A stretch of DNA of 64,000 bases from Crenalkalicoccus roseus (GTDB lineage: Bacteria > Pseudomonadota > Alphaproteobacteria > Acetobacterales > Acetobacteraceae): the NCBI RefSeq assembly GCF_004761865.1, contig NZ_SJDM01000001.1, forward strand, positions 319,549 to 383,548, written 5' to 3'. Made by a program: the position numbers and the translations under genes. The notes beneath the pieces were generated by a model, which saw only the letters and a list, made by a program, of their open reading frames with translations, searched no databases and was not told where the DNA came from. Position 1 is the first letter of the stretch. Each line of letters begins with the position of its first letter. This document shows positions 17,946-30,913 of the stretch, in pieces.

Positions 17946-19538
17946 TCAGGCGGCGGCGTCCTCCCGGATCATCGCCGCGCCCTTCTCGGCGATCATGATC
18001 GTCGGCGCGTTGGTGTTGCCCGTGGTCAGCGTCGGCATCACCGAGGCGTCCACCACCCGCAGCCCGCACACGCCGCGCACGCGCAGGCGGGAATCCACCA
18101 CGCTCGCCGGATCCTCGCCCATGCGGCAGGTGCCGACCGGGTGATAGAGCGTGGTGCCGTGGCGGCGCGCGTAGTCGTGCAGCGCCTCCTCAGAGGTCAC
18201 CCCCGGCCCCGGCGCGGTCTCGGCCACGCTGTGGCGGGCGATGGCTGGCGCGGCGAGGATCGCGCGCGTCAGGCGGATGCCGGCGGCCAGCACCTCCCGG
18301 TCCGAGCGCGCGGCGAGGTAGTTCGGCCGGATCTCCGGCTTCTCCAGCGGATCCGGGGAGCGGGCCATGATGGTGCCGCGGCTGTCCGGCCGCACCGGGC
18401 AGACGGCGACCGTCATGCCAGGCTCCCGCTCCAGCACGCCGAATTGCAGCGCGTCGTAGCTCGCCGGCGTGAACAGGAGCTGCAGGTCCGGGCTCGCCAG
18501 CCCCTCGCGCGAGCGGCAGAAGACCTGTGCGGTGGTGACGCCGAAGGTGAGCGCGCCGCGCCCGGCGAAAGCGAAGCGCGCGACCTCCCGCGCCAGCCTC
18601 CATCCGCGGGCGAGCTGGTTGGTGGAGACGGCGTCGCGCACCCGGTGCTGCACGCGGGCGACGTAATGGTCCTGCAGGTTCCGGCCGACCTGCGGCGCAT
18701 CGTGCACCACCGCGATGCCGAGCGCGCGCAGATGCTCCGCCGGGCCGATGCCGGAGAGCTGCAGCAGGTGCGGCGAGTTCACCGCCCCGCCGCTCAGCAC
18801 CACCTCGCGCGCGGCTCGAATCTCGCGGATCCGCTCGCCCTGGCGGAAGGCGGCGCCGACGCAGCGCCGCCCCTCGAACAGCAGCCGCGTCGCCTGCGCC
18901 CCGGTCACCACGCGCAGATTCGCCCGCCCCCGCGCCGCGGCGAGGAAGGTGCGCGCGGTGGAGCCGCGGAAGCGGCCGTTGCGCGTCATCTGCGAGTAGC
19001 CGACGCCCTCCTGCTCCGGCCCGTTCAGGTCCTCGCGGAAGACGTGGCCCGCCTGCTGCGCCGCCTCGACGAAGCGGTGGGTGAGCGGCAGGATGGTGCG
19101 GTAATCCTCGACGCGCAGCACCCCGCCCCGGCCGCGCCAGGCGGGGTCGCCCTTCGCGTAGTGCTCCGAGCGGCGGAAGAAGGGCAGCACCTCGTCATAG
19201 CTCCAGCCGCGGCAGCCCATCTGCGCCCACAGGTCGAAATCGGCCCGGTTGCCGCGCACGTAGAGCATGCCGTTGATGGAGCTCGATCCGCCGAGCACGC
19301 GCCCGCGCGGCCAGTGGATGGCGCGGCCGCCGCTGCCCGGCTCGGGTTCGGTCGCGTAGTTCCAGTTGACGCGCGGGTTGCGGACCAGCCGCAGCACGCC
19401 GGCGGGGATGTGGATCCAGGGCAGCCAGTCGCGCGGCCCGGCCTCGAGCAGCGTCACCCGCGCCCCGGTCTCGCTGAGGCGGCTGGCGACGACGCAGCCG
19501 GCGGAGCCGGCGCCGATCACCAGGTAGTCCGTCTCCAT
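17946..19538 (-). CDS. GMC-family FAD oxidoreductase (choline dehydrogenase-like)
   Basis: 530 aa. The N-terminal FAD fold YLVIGAGSAGCVVASRL starts five residues in, followed by the GMC signature PRGRVLGGSSSINGMLYVRG. The second GMC motif GAVNSPHLLQLSGIGP and the C-terminal HPVGTCRMG with the catalytic His region, ending TTGNTNAPTIMIAEKGA, are complete. It oxidises a primary or secondary alcohol. The open frame extends 5' but the fold starts at this Met. An ABM-family gene lies 14 bases upstream, suggesting a joint role in breakdown of an unknown alcohol. Confidence 0.9.
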   Translation of the reverse strand: METDYLVIGAGSAGCVVASRLSETGARVTLLEAGPRDWLPWIHIPAGVLRLVRNPRVNWNYATEPEPGSGGRAIHWPRGRVLGGSSSINGMLYVRGNRADFDLWAQMGCRGWSYDEVLPFFRRSEHYAKGDPAWRGRGGVLRVEDYRTILPLTHRFVEAAQQAGHVFREDLNGPEQEGVGYSQMTRNGRFRGSTARTFLAAARGRANLRVVTGAQATRLLFEGRRCVGAAFRQGERIREIRAAREVVLSGGAVNSPHLLQLSGIGPAEHLRALGIAVVHDAPQVGRNLQDHYVARVQHRVRDAVSTNQLARGWRLAREVARFAFAGRGALTFGVTTAQVFCRSREGLASPDLQLLFTPASYDALQFGVLEREPGMTVAVCPVRPDSRGTIMARSPDPLEKPEIRPNYLAARSDREVLAAGIRLTRAILAAPAIARHSVAETAPGPGVTSEEALHDYARRHGTTLYHPVGTCRMGEDPASVVDSRLRVRGVCGLRVVDASVMPTLTTGNTNAPTIMIAEKGAAMIREDAAA

Positions 19539-19552
19539 CCCCGCCGCCCGGG

Positions 19553-19864
19553 TCAGGCGGCCGGCGTCAGCACGTGGATGACGCGCTTCTCGATCATGTC
19601 CTTGGTCTTCGCGGCGTACTCCGCCATGTGCGGCGCCGCGGCATGGGCCTTCAGCGCCTCCGCGCTCTCCCACTTCTCGATCACCACGAAGGTGTCGGGG
19701 CCGAAGGGGGTCTGGAAGCGGCCCATGCCCTCCGCGTCCACGGCCGGGCCGTACTCGATGCAGCCCTTCTCGGCGTGCACCGCGGGCATGTTGGCGCGGA
19801 ACGCCTTCAGCACCTCCTCGCGCATGCCGGGCTTGGCGGTGATGATGGCGATGACGTGGATCAT
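19553..19864 (-). CDS. ABM-family monooxygenase-like protein
   Basis: 103 aa ferredoxin-like dimeric alpha/beta barrel, similar to YgiN-type putative quinol monooxygenases. IAIITAKPGMREEVLKAF at the N-terminus, the central CIEYGPAVD and FVVIEKWESAEALKAH strand-helix are the family's core. Substrate unknown. It is the first gene of the pair with the GMC oxidoreductase. Confidence 0.85.
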   Translation of the reverse strand: MIHVIAIITAKPGMREEVLKAFRANMPAVHAEKGCIEYGPAVDAEGMGRFQTPFGPDTFVVIEKWESAEALKAHAAAPHMAEYAAKTKDMIEKRVIHVLTPAA

Positions 19865-20032
19865 GGGCGTCCCTCCGGTGTGCGCGGCCGATGCTAGGGC
19901 AGATCCCGTTCAGGCGGAATCACCCGGGCGGGTGACGATGCCCGCCCATCGAGGGGCCGGAGCAGCTGCCGCGGGGTGGCGCCAAGCCCCGCCGCAGCGG
20001 ATCGCGCCGCGGGGCGTAAGGCGGCCTGGCGC

Positions 20033-20824
20033 TCACCCCAGCGCCAGGCGGAGTGCCCGGCGCAGCGCCCCGACCGGGTCGCGCCCGCCGCCCGAGGCGA
20101 CCAGGGCGACATGCCCGCCCCGCTCCACCATGTGCCGCGCGCCGGGCAGCAGGGCGGAGGCGAGCGGCACCAGCCCGTCATTCGGCCCCGCCAGGCGCCA
20201 CAGCCGCGCGGCGGCGACCGCGTAGGCGCGGTCCCTCCCCCGCGCCGCCGACGGGTCCAGCACCGTCGCCGCCGTCACCACCGGCAGGCGCCGCAGCAGC
20301 GCCGCCACCTCCGCGGCGTGCTCCTCCATCCAGAGGGCGCGGGCGGCGGTGGTGAGGTCCGGAACGCCCGCCCCGTCGCCGCAGCCGAGCAGACGCATCC
20401 AGCCAAGCGCCAGCGCGTGCAGCGGCCGCCGGCGCAGCACCGCATCGGCCACCGGCGTGCCGAGGAAGGGCGACTGGAAGGCGATGAAGGCGGCGCAGCG
20501 CGAGGCCGCCTCCGGATCCGTCAGCGCCGCCAGCGCCTCCAGCCCGCCCTTGCTGTGCGCGAACAGCAGCGCCGGCCGCGGCACCGCCAGCAGCGCCGCG
20601 CGCAGCCGTGTCGCGTTGGCGGCGACCGGCGCCGCGGTCGGCACCCGCACCACCTCCGGCACGGCGCCCATGGCGCGCAGCCAGTCCTGCTGCGCCCCCA
20701 TGTAGTCCACGCCGAGGCGGCGCAGCCGCGCCGTCGCCTCGCCGATCAGCCCGTAGGCGAGCAGCGCCGGCCGCCCGGCGAGCCAGGCGCGCACCCCCTC
20801 CTCCCCTGCCGGCGCCTCCGTCAC
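20033..20824 (-). CDS. Alpha/beta hydrolase
   Basis: 263 aa. A nucleophile elbow AHSKGG (Ser near residue 93), an acid in GPNDGLVP and a C-terminal His in RGGHVALV form a plausible triad. The region around the elbow resembles triacylglycerol lipase-like hydrolases with GHSKGG. No signal peptide. The GTG start overlaps the aminopeptidase stop (GTGA), which fixes the start although the frame is open upstream. Substrate unknown. Confidence 0.75.
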   Translation of the reverse strand: MTEAPAGEEGVRAWLAGRPALLAYGLIGEATARLRRLGVDYMGAQQDWLRAMGAVPEVVRVPTAAPVAANATRLRAALLAVPRPALLFAHSKGGLEALAALTDPEAASRCAAFIAFQSPFLGTPVADAVLRRRPLHALALGWMRLLGCGDGAGVPDLTTAARALWMEEHAAEVAALLRRLPVVTAATVLDPSAARGRDRAYAVAAARLWRLAGPNDGLVPLASALLPGARHMVERGGHVALVASGGGRDPVGALRRALRLALG

Positions 20825-22590
20825 AGGGGCGCGCAGGCCTCGCGCAGCCAGGAGGCGGTGGCGGCATCGCAGCGCGGGGCGACCGCTTCCAGCACCCGCG
20901 CGTGGTAGGCATCCACCCAGGCGCGCTCGGCCGCGGTCAGCAGGGTGGGCTCGACCAGCCGCCGCTCGTAGGGGGCGAGGGTGAGGGTCTCGAACTCCAG
21001 GAAGGGCTTGGTCTGGTCGGGCTGCTCCGGCGCCTCGCGCACCAGCAGCAGGTTCTCGATGCGGATGCCATAGCGGCCCGGCAGGTAGAAGCCCGGCTCG
21101 TCGGAGAGGATCATGCCCGGCGCCAGCGGCACCGGCTTCGCCGTCCGGCTGAAGGCCGCCGGCCCCTCGTGCACGGAGAGGTAGCTGCCGACGCCGTGGC
21201 CGGTGCCGTGATCGTAGTCGAGCCCCATCTCCCACAGCGGGCGGCGGGCGACGGCGTCGAGGTGCGGCCCGGCGACGCCCTTCGGGAAGCGCAGCGTCGC
21301 CAGCGCGATGTGCCCGCGCAGCACCGCGGTGTAGCGGGCGCGCAGCGGGGCCGGCGCCTCGCCCGGCCCGGTCCAGAGGGTGCGGGTGACGTCGGTGGTG
21401 CCGTCCAGGTACTGGGCACCGGAATCGATCAGGTAGCACTCGTCGGGCCGGATCGGCCGGTCGCTCTCCGGCGTGGCGCGGTAGTGGACGATGGCGCCGT
21501 GCTCGCCGGCGCCGCTGATGGCGGGGAAGCTCTCGGCGCGGAACAGCGCCACCTCGCGCCGGAAGCCGAGCAGGCGCCCGGCGGCGGCGATCTCGGTCAG
21601 GCCGCCCCGCGGCGCCTCCTGCGCGAACCAGGCGAGGAAGCGGGCCAGGGCCACGGCGTCGCGGGCGTGCGCGGCGCGGGCGCCCGCCTGCTCGACGGGG
21701 TTCTTGCAGGCGCGCGGCAGGCGGCAGGGATCCTCGCCCTCCACCACCTCCGCCCCGGCCTCGCGCAGGGTCTCGGCGAACCAGGCCGGCGTCGCCTCCG
21801 GGTCCACGCGCACGCGCCGCCCGGCCAGGGCGCGCAGCGCGGCGGGCAGATCGGCGCGCGGGCGCACCATCACCGCGTTGCCGAGGTGGGCGCGCGTCTC
21901 GGGGGGCACCTTGCCCGGCTCAACGAACAGCTCCGCCGTGCCGTCGGCGCGGAGCAGGGCGAAGCCGAGCACCAGCGGCGTGTGCGCGAGGTCGCCGCCG
22001 CGGATGTTCAGCAGCCAGGCGATGGAATGCGCATCCGCCAGCACCGCCGCATCCTGCCCGGCCTCGCGCAGCGCGGCGGCGGTCTCGGCCCGCTTCTCCT
22101 CGGCCGGCCTGCCGGCGTATTCCAGGGGGTGGGGCCGGGCGGGGGCCATGGGCGGGGCGGGACGGTCGGTCCAGATGGCGTCGAGCGGGTTGGCGGGCAG
22201 CGGGACCAGGGTCACGCCCGCCTCGGCCAGCCGCTTCAGCCCCGCCTCCGGGTGCAGCCAGGGGTCGTAGCCGATCCGCCTGCCGGCGGCGTGCTGCCTC
22301 AGCCACCCGGCGGGCGGCTCCTCGGTGATGTGCCGGCGCTCCCACAGCGCCGGGTCGGTCTGCTGCGCGAGCTGGGTGGTGTAGCGCCCATCCGTGAACA
22401 CCGCGGCACGATCCGCCAGCACCACGGCGAGGCCGGCGCTGCCGGTGAAGCCGGTGAGCCAGGCGAGGCGCTCGGCGGAGGGGGGGACGTACTCGCCGAG
22501 ATGCTCGTCGGCGCGGGGGACGAGGAAGCCGTCCACCCCGGCGCGGGCCAGTTCGGCGCGGAGGGCGGCGAGGCGTTCGGCGGGCGTCAC
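20821..22590 (-). CDS. Xaa-Pro aminopeptidase (M24B)
   Basis: 589 aa by the start chosen here, a GTG with GGAGG about ten bases upstream; a GTG 39 bases further 5' is possible. Two creatinase-like N-terminal domains (VPRADEHLGEYVPPSAERLAW near residue 20) precede the pita-bread metallopeptidase. Metal ligands are seen in LIDSGAQYLDGTTDVTRT (two Asp), GTGHGVGSYLSVHE (His), SDEPGFY (Glu) and a final Glu in RIENLLLV. It cleaves the N-terminal residue from peptides with proline second. The two-domain N-terminus and size match the long AmpP2 form. Confidence 0.92.
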   Translation of the reverse strand: MTPAERLAALRAELARAGVDGFLVPRADEHLGEYVPPSAERLAWLTGFTGSAGLAVVLADRAAVFTDGRYTTQLAQQTDPALWERRHITEEPPAGWLRQHAAGRRIGYDPWLHPEAGLKRLAEAGVTLVPLPANPLDAIWTDRPAPPMAPARPHPLEYAGRPAEEKRAETAAALREAGQDAAVLADAHSIAWLLNIRGGDLAHTPLVLGFALLRADGTAELFVEPGKVPPETRAHLGNAVMVRPRADLPAALRALAGRRVRVDPEATPAWFAETLREAGAEVVEGEDPCRLPRACKNPVEQAGARAAHARDAVALARFLAWFAQEAPRGGLTEIAAAGRLLGFRREVALFRAESFPAISGAGEHGAIVHYRATPESDRPIRPDECYLIDSGAQYLDGTTDVTRTLWTGPGEAPAPLRARYTAVLRGHIALATLRFPKGVAGPHLDAVARRPLWEMGLDYDHGTGHGVGSYLSVHEGPAAFSRTAKPVPLAPGMILSDEPGFYLPGRYGIRIENLLLVREAPEQPDQTKPFLEFETLTLAPYERRLVEPTLLTAAERAWVDAYHARVLEAVAPRCDAATASWLREACAPL

Positions 22591-22816
22591 GGCAGGCGGG
22601 CCTCCATTTTCAAGAAAACATGCATCCACAGAAAGTCATGCTTCAGGCGCATGGCAATGCCTCGCCCTTCGCACGGGGACCGGATCGTTCCCGCGCCTAT
22701 CTCATAGATGCGCAGCGCGGGCACGATCCGGCCCGGAGCCCGGTCCGGACGGGACCCGCGCCGCCCGCCCCGGCCGCCGCCCAGGCACCGGCGCGGCAGA
22801 TGCTGGAACGCTAGCC

Positions 22817-23149
22817 ATGGACGCCCGTATCACCAAGGCGGAGCTTGCCCGCCTTCTCCCCCGGCTGCACGGCCTCGACGCCGGCCGGCCGGAGAACCTG
22901 TTCCTCGCCGTGCTGCGGCTGCAGGACGCCCTGCTCGCCGCGATGGACGCGGTGGCCGGGCTCGCCCGGCGCCTCGGCGCCTGGTACCGCCGGCAGTGCA
23001 CCATCGCCGAGCTGAGCGCGCTGTCGGACCGCGAGCTGGCCGATATCGGCCTCTCCCGCTTCGACATCGCCCGCCTCGCCGAGGCGGCGGAGGAGCCGCC
23101 GGAGCGGTCCGCCCGGCCGGCTCCCCGACCCGCCCGCGCCGCCGCCTGA
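22817..23149 (+). CDS. DUF1127-containing protein
   Basis: 110 aa. Residues about 55-85 (RRQCTIAELSALSDRELADIGL then SRFDI) form the DUF1127/YjiS domain, a short Arg-rich helix pair that in alphaproteobacteria is linked to small-RNA turnover and phosphate responses. The preceding 50 residues are helical and unassigned, and the tail is Pro/Ala/Arg-rich. Most DUF1127 proteins are only 45-70 aa, so this is a long form. Single gene, divergent from the aminopeptidase. Confidence 0.82.
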   Translation: MDARITKAELARLLPRLHGLDAGRPENLFLAVLRLQDALLAAMDAVAGLARRLGAWYRRQCTIAELSALSDRELADIGLSRFDIARLAEAAEEPPERSARPAPRPARAAA

Positions 23150-23229
23150 GGCCCGCGGCCCGTGCCCGGATGCGCGGGCCGCCCGCGTGAGCCCCGGGGC
23201 CGGGCGCGCCCCGGCCCCTCACGCGGCGC

Positions 23230-24483
23230 ATGACAGGGTCGGCGCAGCCGGCATTTGCCCATCCCGCTTCCCTCGACTCTGATGGCCCGATGCCAGCCGC
23301 CCTCTGGGCCGTGGTTGCCGCCGCGGCCGCCTCCATCAGCCTCGCCCTGGGCGTGAGGCAGACCTTCGGCCTGTTCCTGCTGCCGCTGGCGGCGGAGGAG
23401 GGGCTGTCGCCGGTCTGGCTCGGCACCGCGGTCGCCATCCACAACCTGGTCTGGGGCCTGGGCCAGCCCCTTTCCGGTGCCGTCGCGGACCGGCACGGCG
23501 CCGGGCGGGTGATGGCGGGGGGCGCGGTGCTGCTCGCGGCCGGGCTCGGCCTCGCGGCGCTGGTCCCGCACCCCGCCACCATCCTGTTCGGCATCGGCGT
23601 CCTGACCGGGCTCGGCGTCGCCTGCACCGGCACCGGCGCGGCGCTGGCCGCGGTGGGGCGCGCGGTGCCGCCGGAGAGGCGCGGCGAGATGATCGGGCTG
23701 GCGAGCGCCGGCGGCTCGCTCGGCCAGGCGGCGATGGTGCCGCTGGCGCAGAGCCTGATCGGCGGCGTCGGCGCAGTGGCGACGCTCGGCATCCTCGCCC
23801 TCTCCGTGCTGGTGATCCTGCCGGTGGCCCGCGGCGTGGAGTGGCGGGCGCCGGCGCGCACCGGCGGGCCGGCGCCGACCGGCCTCGCCGGCCTGCCGGG
23901 TCTCGCGCGCAGGGCGCTCGGCGAGCGGGACTACGCCCTGCTCACCGCCGGCTTCTTCGCCTGCGGCTTCCAGCTCGGCTTCCTGACCCTGCACCTGCCC
24001 TCGCACATCCAGCTCTGCGGCCTGCCGATGGAGCTCGGCGCCATGGCGCTGATGACGATCGGGCTGTTCAACATCCCCGGAAGCTGGCTGTGCGGGCGCG
24101 TGAGCAACCACGTCCGCCCGGAGCTGGCGCTGGGCTGGATCTACCTGCTGCGCAGCGCCGCCATCGCCGCCTACGTGCTGGCGCCGCCGAGCTACGGCGG
24201 CACGCTGGTCTTCGCCGCGGTGATGGGCTTCGTCTGGCTCGGCACCATCCCGCTGACCAGCGCGGCGATCGCGCGCCGCTTCGGGGTGCAGGATCTCGGC
24301 GCCCTCTACGGCGTGTGCTTCCTGTCGCACCAGATCGGCGGCTTCCTCGGCACCGCCGCCGGCGCCCTGCTGCTGGAGCGGGCGGGCAGCTACGACGCCT
24401 TCTGGCCGGTGATGATCGCGGTCGGCCTGGCGGCGACGGCGGCGAACTGGGCGACGCGCCCGCCGGCGCGGGCGCTGGCCTGA
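23230..24483 (+). CDS. MFS transporter
   Basis: 417 aa with twelve predicted membrane segments. The cytoplasmic loop GAVADRHGAGRVMAGG after helix 2 is the MFS signature A, and the mid-protein loop lies around residues 205-225. It most resembles the monocarboxylate/OxlT-like branch (N-terminal SLALGVRQTFGLFLLPLA). Substrate unknown. A Met 20 residues in (MPAALWAV) is an equally plausible start, since neither has a clear ribosome site. Confidence 0.85.
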   Translation: MTGSAQPAFAHPASLDSDGPMPAALWAVVAAAAASISLALGVRQTFGLFLLPLAAEEGLSPVWLGTAVAIHNLVWGLGQPLSGAVADRHGAGRVMAGGAVLLAAGLGLAALVPHPATILFGIGVLTGLGVACTGTGAALAAVGRAVPPERRGEMIGLASAGGSLGQAAMVPLAQSLIGGVGAVATLGILALSVLVILPVARGVEWRAPARTGGPAPTGLAGLPGLARRALGERDYALLTAGFFACGFQLGFLTLHLPSHIQLCGLPMELGAMALMTIGLFNIPGSWLCGRVSNHVRPELALGWIYLLRSAAIAAYVLAPPSYGGTLVFAAVMGFVWLGTIPLTSAAIARRFGVQDLGALYGVCFLSHQIGGFLGTAAGALLLERAGSYDAFWPVMIAVGLAATAANWATRPPARALA

Positions 24484-24506
24484 CGCGGCGGCCCGCCCGC
24501 CGGGCG

Positions 24507-25478
24507 TCAGGCCTGCAGCGCCGCCGGCAGCTTGAAGGTGATGCGCTCCTCGGCCACCACCACCTCCTCGATCGCCAGCTCGAAGCGCTCGGCGAGACGG
24601 GCCAGCACCTCCTCCACCAGCACCTCCGGCGCGCTGGCGCCGGCGGTGACGCCGATGGCGCCGAGCCCCTCGGCGATGCCGGGGTCGAGGTCGCGCCCGC
24701 GCTGCACCATCACCGCCCGCGGGCAGCCGGCCCGCTCCGCCACCTCCACCAGCCGCAGCGAGTTGGAGGAGTTGGGGGCGCCCACCACCACCATCAGCGC
24801 CACCCGCGGCGCGATCGCCTTCACCGCCGCCTGGCGGTTCGTGGTGGCGTAGCAGATGTCCTCCTTCGCGGGGGCGTGGATGCCGGGGAAGCGCGCGCGC
24901 AGGGCGGCGACGATGCCGGCGGTATCGTCCACCGAAAGGGTCGTCTGGGTGATGAAGGCGAGCGGCCGGTCCTCCGGCACCGCGACGTCGCGCGCCTGCG
25001 CCTCGTCCTCCACCAGGGTCACCGCGCCCTCGGGAAGCTGGCCCATGGTGCCGATCACCTCCGGATGGCCGGCATGGCCGATCAGCAGGATGTGGCGGCC
25101 GCGGGCGAAATGGTGCTCGGCCTCCCGGTGCACCTTGCTGACCAGGGGGCAGGTGGCGTCCAGGTAGAAGAGCTTGCGCCGCTCCGCCTCCCTGGGCACG
25201 GATTTCGGCACGCCATGGGCGCTGAACACCACCGGCGCATCATCCGGCACCTCGTCCAGCTCCTCGACGAAGACGGCGCCCTGGCGCTCCAGCCGCTCGA
25301 CCACGAAACGGTTGTGCACGATCTCGTGCCGGACATAGACGGGGGCGCCGTAGCGGCGGATCGCCTCCTCGACGATCTTGATCGCGCGGTCCACGCCGGC
25401 GCAGAAGCCGCGCGGGCCGGCGAGCAGGACGTTCAGCCGGGGCCTCGCGGCCGCGGCCGGGCTGGGGGTCTGGTCCAT
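24507..25478 (-). CDS. ispH: 4-hydroxy-3-methylbut-2-enyl diphosphate reductase IspH
   Basis: 323 aa, last enzyme of the MEP isoprenoid pathway, giving IPP and DMAPP. The three iron-sulfur ligands are present: C26 (GPRGFCAGV), C110 (DATCPLV) and C209 ([10 protein letters not shown]). The His residues SAHG and GHAGHPE and the active-site region NSSNS are also seen. The start at MDQTP follows normal family length; the longer open frame upstream is antisense to the lipoprotein gene. Confidence 0.96.
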   Translation of the reverse strand: MDQTPSPAAAARPRLNVLLAGPRGFCAGVDRAIKIVEEAIRRYGAPVYVRHEIVHNRFVVERLERQGAVFVEELDEVPDDAPVVFSAHGVPKSVPREAERRKLFYLDATCPLVSKVHREAEHHFARGRHILLIGHAGHPEVIGTMGQLPEGAVTLVEDEAQARDVAVPEDRPLAFITQTTLSVDDTAGIVAALRARFPGIHAPAKEDICYATTNRQAAVKAIAPRVALMVVVGAPNSSNSLRLVEVAERAGCPRAVMVQRGRDLDPGIAEGLGAIGVTAGASAPEVLVEEVLARLAERFELAIEEVVVAEERITFKLPAALQA

Positions 25479-25634
25479 CGGGTGCCTTCCGGCTTCGGGC
25501 CATCGCGCCGCGCGGGCGGAGGGGGCGCTCCTACTGCGGCGCAGTACTATCGCATCGCGCGGTTTCGTGCCACGCCGCCGCCGGGACGGAGGGGCGCGCG
25601 ACGGGCGCGGCCCGGCAGGGAACCAGGGAAGGGC

Positions 25635-26183
25635 ATGGAACGAATGGGCAAGCAGGGCGGTCTGGTCCTCGGGGCGGCGGCGCTGCTGGCGGGATGCGCC
25701 GGCGGGCAGACGGGCGGGGTGCCGATCGCCTGCCCCACCCCGGCCATCCTGGCCGATGCGGCGGACCTCACCCGCCACCGGCCGGGACCGGTGCGCGACC
25801 TGACCACGCTCGAGTTCGACGCCCGCCTGGCCGGGCTGCGCGGGGGGTGCCGCGCCGGCCGCCGCGACCGCGCGGTGGAGATGGATTTGAGCCCGAGCTT
25901 CACCGTGGAGCGCGGCGCGGCGGCGCAGGGGCGCGTGGTGGACCTGCCCTGGACGGTGGCGGTGGTGGACGACCGCACCGAGGAGCCGATCGGCCGCCCG
26001 CAGCGCTTCGTGGAGCGGGTGGTGTTCGGCCCGAACCAGATCCGCGCCGAGATCGAGGGGCGGCGCGTCACCATCACCCTTCCCGCGACCGGGGAGCGGC
26101 GGGTGCAGGACTACCGCGTGCTGGTCTTCTTCCAACTCACCGAGGAGGAGCTGGCGCTGAACCGCCGCCGCGGCCCGCGCTGA
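25635..26183 (+). CDS. Putative lipoprotein
   Basis: 182 aa. The N-terminal signal has lipobox LLAGC with acylated C21, so the mature protein is probably membrane-anchored in the periplasm. The remainder is an all-beta-like domain with a conserved-looking [22 protein letters not shown] end; no named family is recognised. The start has AGGGAAGGG close upstream. It lies between ispH (divergent) and the glycine riboswitch and is probably monocistronic. Confidence 0.75.
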   Translation: MERMGKQGGLVLGAAALLAGCAGGQTGGVPIACPTPAILADAADLTRHRPGPVRDLTTLEFDARLAGLRGGCRAGRRDRAVEMDLSPSFTVERGAAAQGRVVDLPWTVAVVDDRTEEPIGRPQRFVERVVFGPNQIRAEIEGRRVTITLPATGERRVQDYRVLVFFQLTEEELALNRRRGPR

Positions 26184-26249
26184 GCGGGCGGGCCGCGAAG
26201 ACCGTTGCGCCGGAGAGGGGCGCGGGCTAGACCGGGCCATCCCGCTGAT

Positions 26250-26460
26250 CCCGCGCGGGAGAGAGCGGCCGGGGCGCCCTGCCCGCATGGCCGCCGCCGA
26301 AGGCGCAACCGGCCCCCGGAAACGCTCAGGCAGAAGGGCCGCGCGGGGAAGGGACCTCTGGAAAGCCCGGCGCCGCCAGGCGCCGGCACCGACGGAGTAA
26401 GGCCCGGCCGCCCGCACCCCGGGCGGGGCCGAATCTCTCAGGTCATGGGACAGAGGGGGG
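26250..26460 (+). ncRNA. Tandem glycine riboswitch
   Basis: Two adjacent glycine aptamers precede gcvT. Aptamer 1 (about 26250-26362) has CGGGAGAGAGCGG, GCCGCCGAAGGCGCAACCGG and GAAACGCTCAGGCAGAAGGG. Aptamer 2 (about 26363-26460) has CACCGACGGAGTAAGGC, GAATCTCTCAGGTCATGGGA and CAGAGGGG. These are the conserved core segments of the glycine riboswitch class, which turns on gcv expression when glycine is high. The control element is presumably in the 40 bases before the gcvT GTG, where GGGAG serves as ribosome site. Boundaries are approximate. Confidence 0.93.
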
Positions 26461-26500
26461 CCACGGATCCGAACCGCCGCCATCGCGGCAGGGAGCAGCC

Positions 26501-27622
26501 GTGGCCGCCCAGGACCAGCCCCCCCAGGACCAGCCCCTGCAAGAGACGCCGCTCGCCGCCCTGCACCGCGCGCTCGGCGCGCGCATGGTGCCCTTCGCGG
26601 GTTATGCGATGCCGGTGCAGTACCCGGACGGCATCATGGCCGAGCACCTGCACTGCCGCGCCGCCGCCGCCCTGTTCGACGTCTCCCACATGGGCCAGGC
26701 GGAGCTGGTGGGCGACGGCGCGGCCGCAGCGCTGGAGCGGCTGACGCCGGCCGACGTGCAGGGGCTGAAGCCGGGCCGGCAGCGCTACGGCCTGCTCACC
26801 ACCATGGCCGGCGGCATCTTCGACGACGTCATGGTCGCCAACCTCGGCGACCGGCTGCACCTGGTGGTGAACGCCAGCCGCAAGGAGGAGGATTTCGCCC
26901 TCATCGAGGCGGCGCTGCCCGCCGGGGTGCGCCTGCGCCGCCTGCCCGACCGCGCGCTGGTGGCGCTGCAGGGGCCGAAGGCCGCCGAGGCGGTGGCGCC
27001 GCTCGCGCCCGACCTCGGCGCGCTCTCCTTCCTCGGCGTCGCCGAGACGGCGCTCGGCGGCATCCCCGCCCTGGTCTCGCGCTCCGGCTACACCGGCGAG
27101 GACGGGTTCGAGATCAGCATCCCCGCCGAGCGGGCGGAGGAGCTGGCGCGCGCCCTGCTGGCGCGGCCCGGCGTGCGGCCTGCCGGCCTCGGCGCCCGCG
27201 ACTCGCTCCGGCTGGAGGCGGGGCTCTGCCTCTACGGCAGCGACATCGACGAGACGACGAGCCCGGTGGAGGCGGCGCTGACCTGGACCATCGGCAAGCG
27301 CCGCCGCATGGCCTGGGACTTCCCCGGCGCCGAGCGGGTGCGCGAGGAACTCGCCAACGGGGCGCGGCGCCTGCGCGTCGGCCTCCGCCCGGAGGGGCGC
27401 CAGCCCGCCCGCGCCGGCACCCCGATCCAGGACGGGGACACGGTGGTGGGCGAGGTGACCTCGGGCGGCTTCGGCCCCTCCCTCGGCGGGCCCATGGCCA
27501 TGGGCTACGTCGCCCGCCCCCATGCCGCGGACGGCACCGCGCTGACCCTGCTGGTGCGCGGCAGGCCCCTGCCGGCGCGCACCGTCCCCCTGCCCTTCGT
27601 CCCCCACCGCTACGCCCGCTGA
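26501..27622 (+). CDS. gcvT: Glycine cleavage system aminomethyltransferase GcvT
   Basis: 373 aa T-protein. It transfers the methylene group from H-protein-bound aminomethyl to tetrahydrofolate. [20 protein letters not shown] at residues 22-40, [21 protein letters not shown] and [17 protein letters not shown] are family motifs. The GTG start has GGGAG five bases upstream. First gene after the glycine riboswitch, followed by gcvH and gcvP. Confidence 0.95.
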   Translation: MAAQDQPPQDQPLQETPLAALHRALGARMVPFAGYAMPVQYPDGIMAEHLHCRAAAALFDVSHMGQAELVGDGAAAALERLTPADVQGLKPGRQRYGLLTTMAGGIFDDVMVANLGDRLHLVVNASRKEEDFALIEAALPAGVRLRRLPDRALVALQGPKAAEAVAPLAPDLGALSFLGVAETALGGIPALVSRSGYTGEDGFEISIPAERAEELARALLARPGVRPAGLGARDSLRLEAGLCLYGSDIDETTSPVEAALTWTIGKRRRMAWDFPGAERVREELANGARRLRVGLRPEGRQPARAGTPIQDGDTVVGEVTSGGFGPSLGGPMAMGYVARPHAADGTALTLLVRGRPLPARTVPLPFVPHRYAR

Positions 27623-27638
27623 CCGGAGACCCGCCCCG

Positions 27639-28012
27639 ATGACCGAGCTGCGATTCACCAAGGACCATGAATGGGTGCGCCTCGAGGGCGAGGTCGCCAC
27701 CGTGGGCATCACCGACCACGCGCAGAACGCGCTCGGCGACGTGGTCTTCGTGGACCTGCCGGAGCTCGGGCGCGAGGTCGCCGCCGGCGAGGCCTGCGCC
27801 GTGGTCGAGAGCGTGAAGGCCGCCTCCGACGTCTACGCCCCGGTCGCCGGGCGGGTGGTGGAGACCAATGCCCGCCTCGCCGAGGATCCCGGCCTGGTCA
27901 ACCGCGAGCCGACCGGCGAGGGCTGGTTCTTCCGCATCGCGCCGAAGGACCCCGCCGAGGTCGCCGGGCTGATGGACGCGGCCGCCTACGCCGCCTTCGT
28001 GGAGAGCCAGTC

Positions 28013-28016
<4 letters not shown>
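27639..28016 (+). CDS. gcvH: Glycine cleavage system H protein GcvH
   Basis: 125 aa lipoyl carrier. The lipoylated lysine sits in [15 protein letters not shown] near residue 64; [19 protein letters not shown] at the N-terminus is the typical H-protein strand. It shuttles the aminomethyl intermediate between GcvP, GcvT and lipoamide dehydrogenase. Its TGA overlaps the gcvP GTG. Confidence 0.96.
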
Positions 28017-30909
<2,893 letters not shown>

Positions 30910-30913
<4 letters not shown>
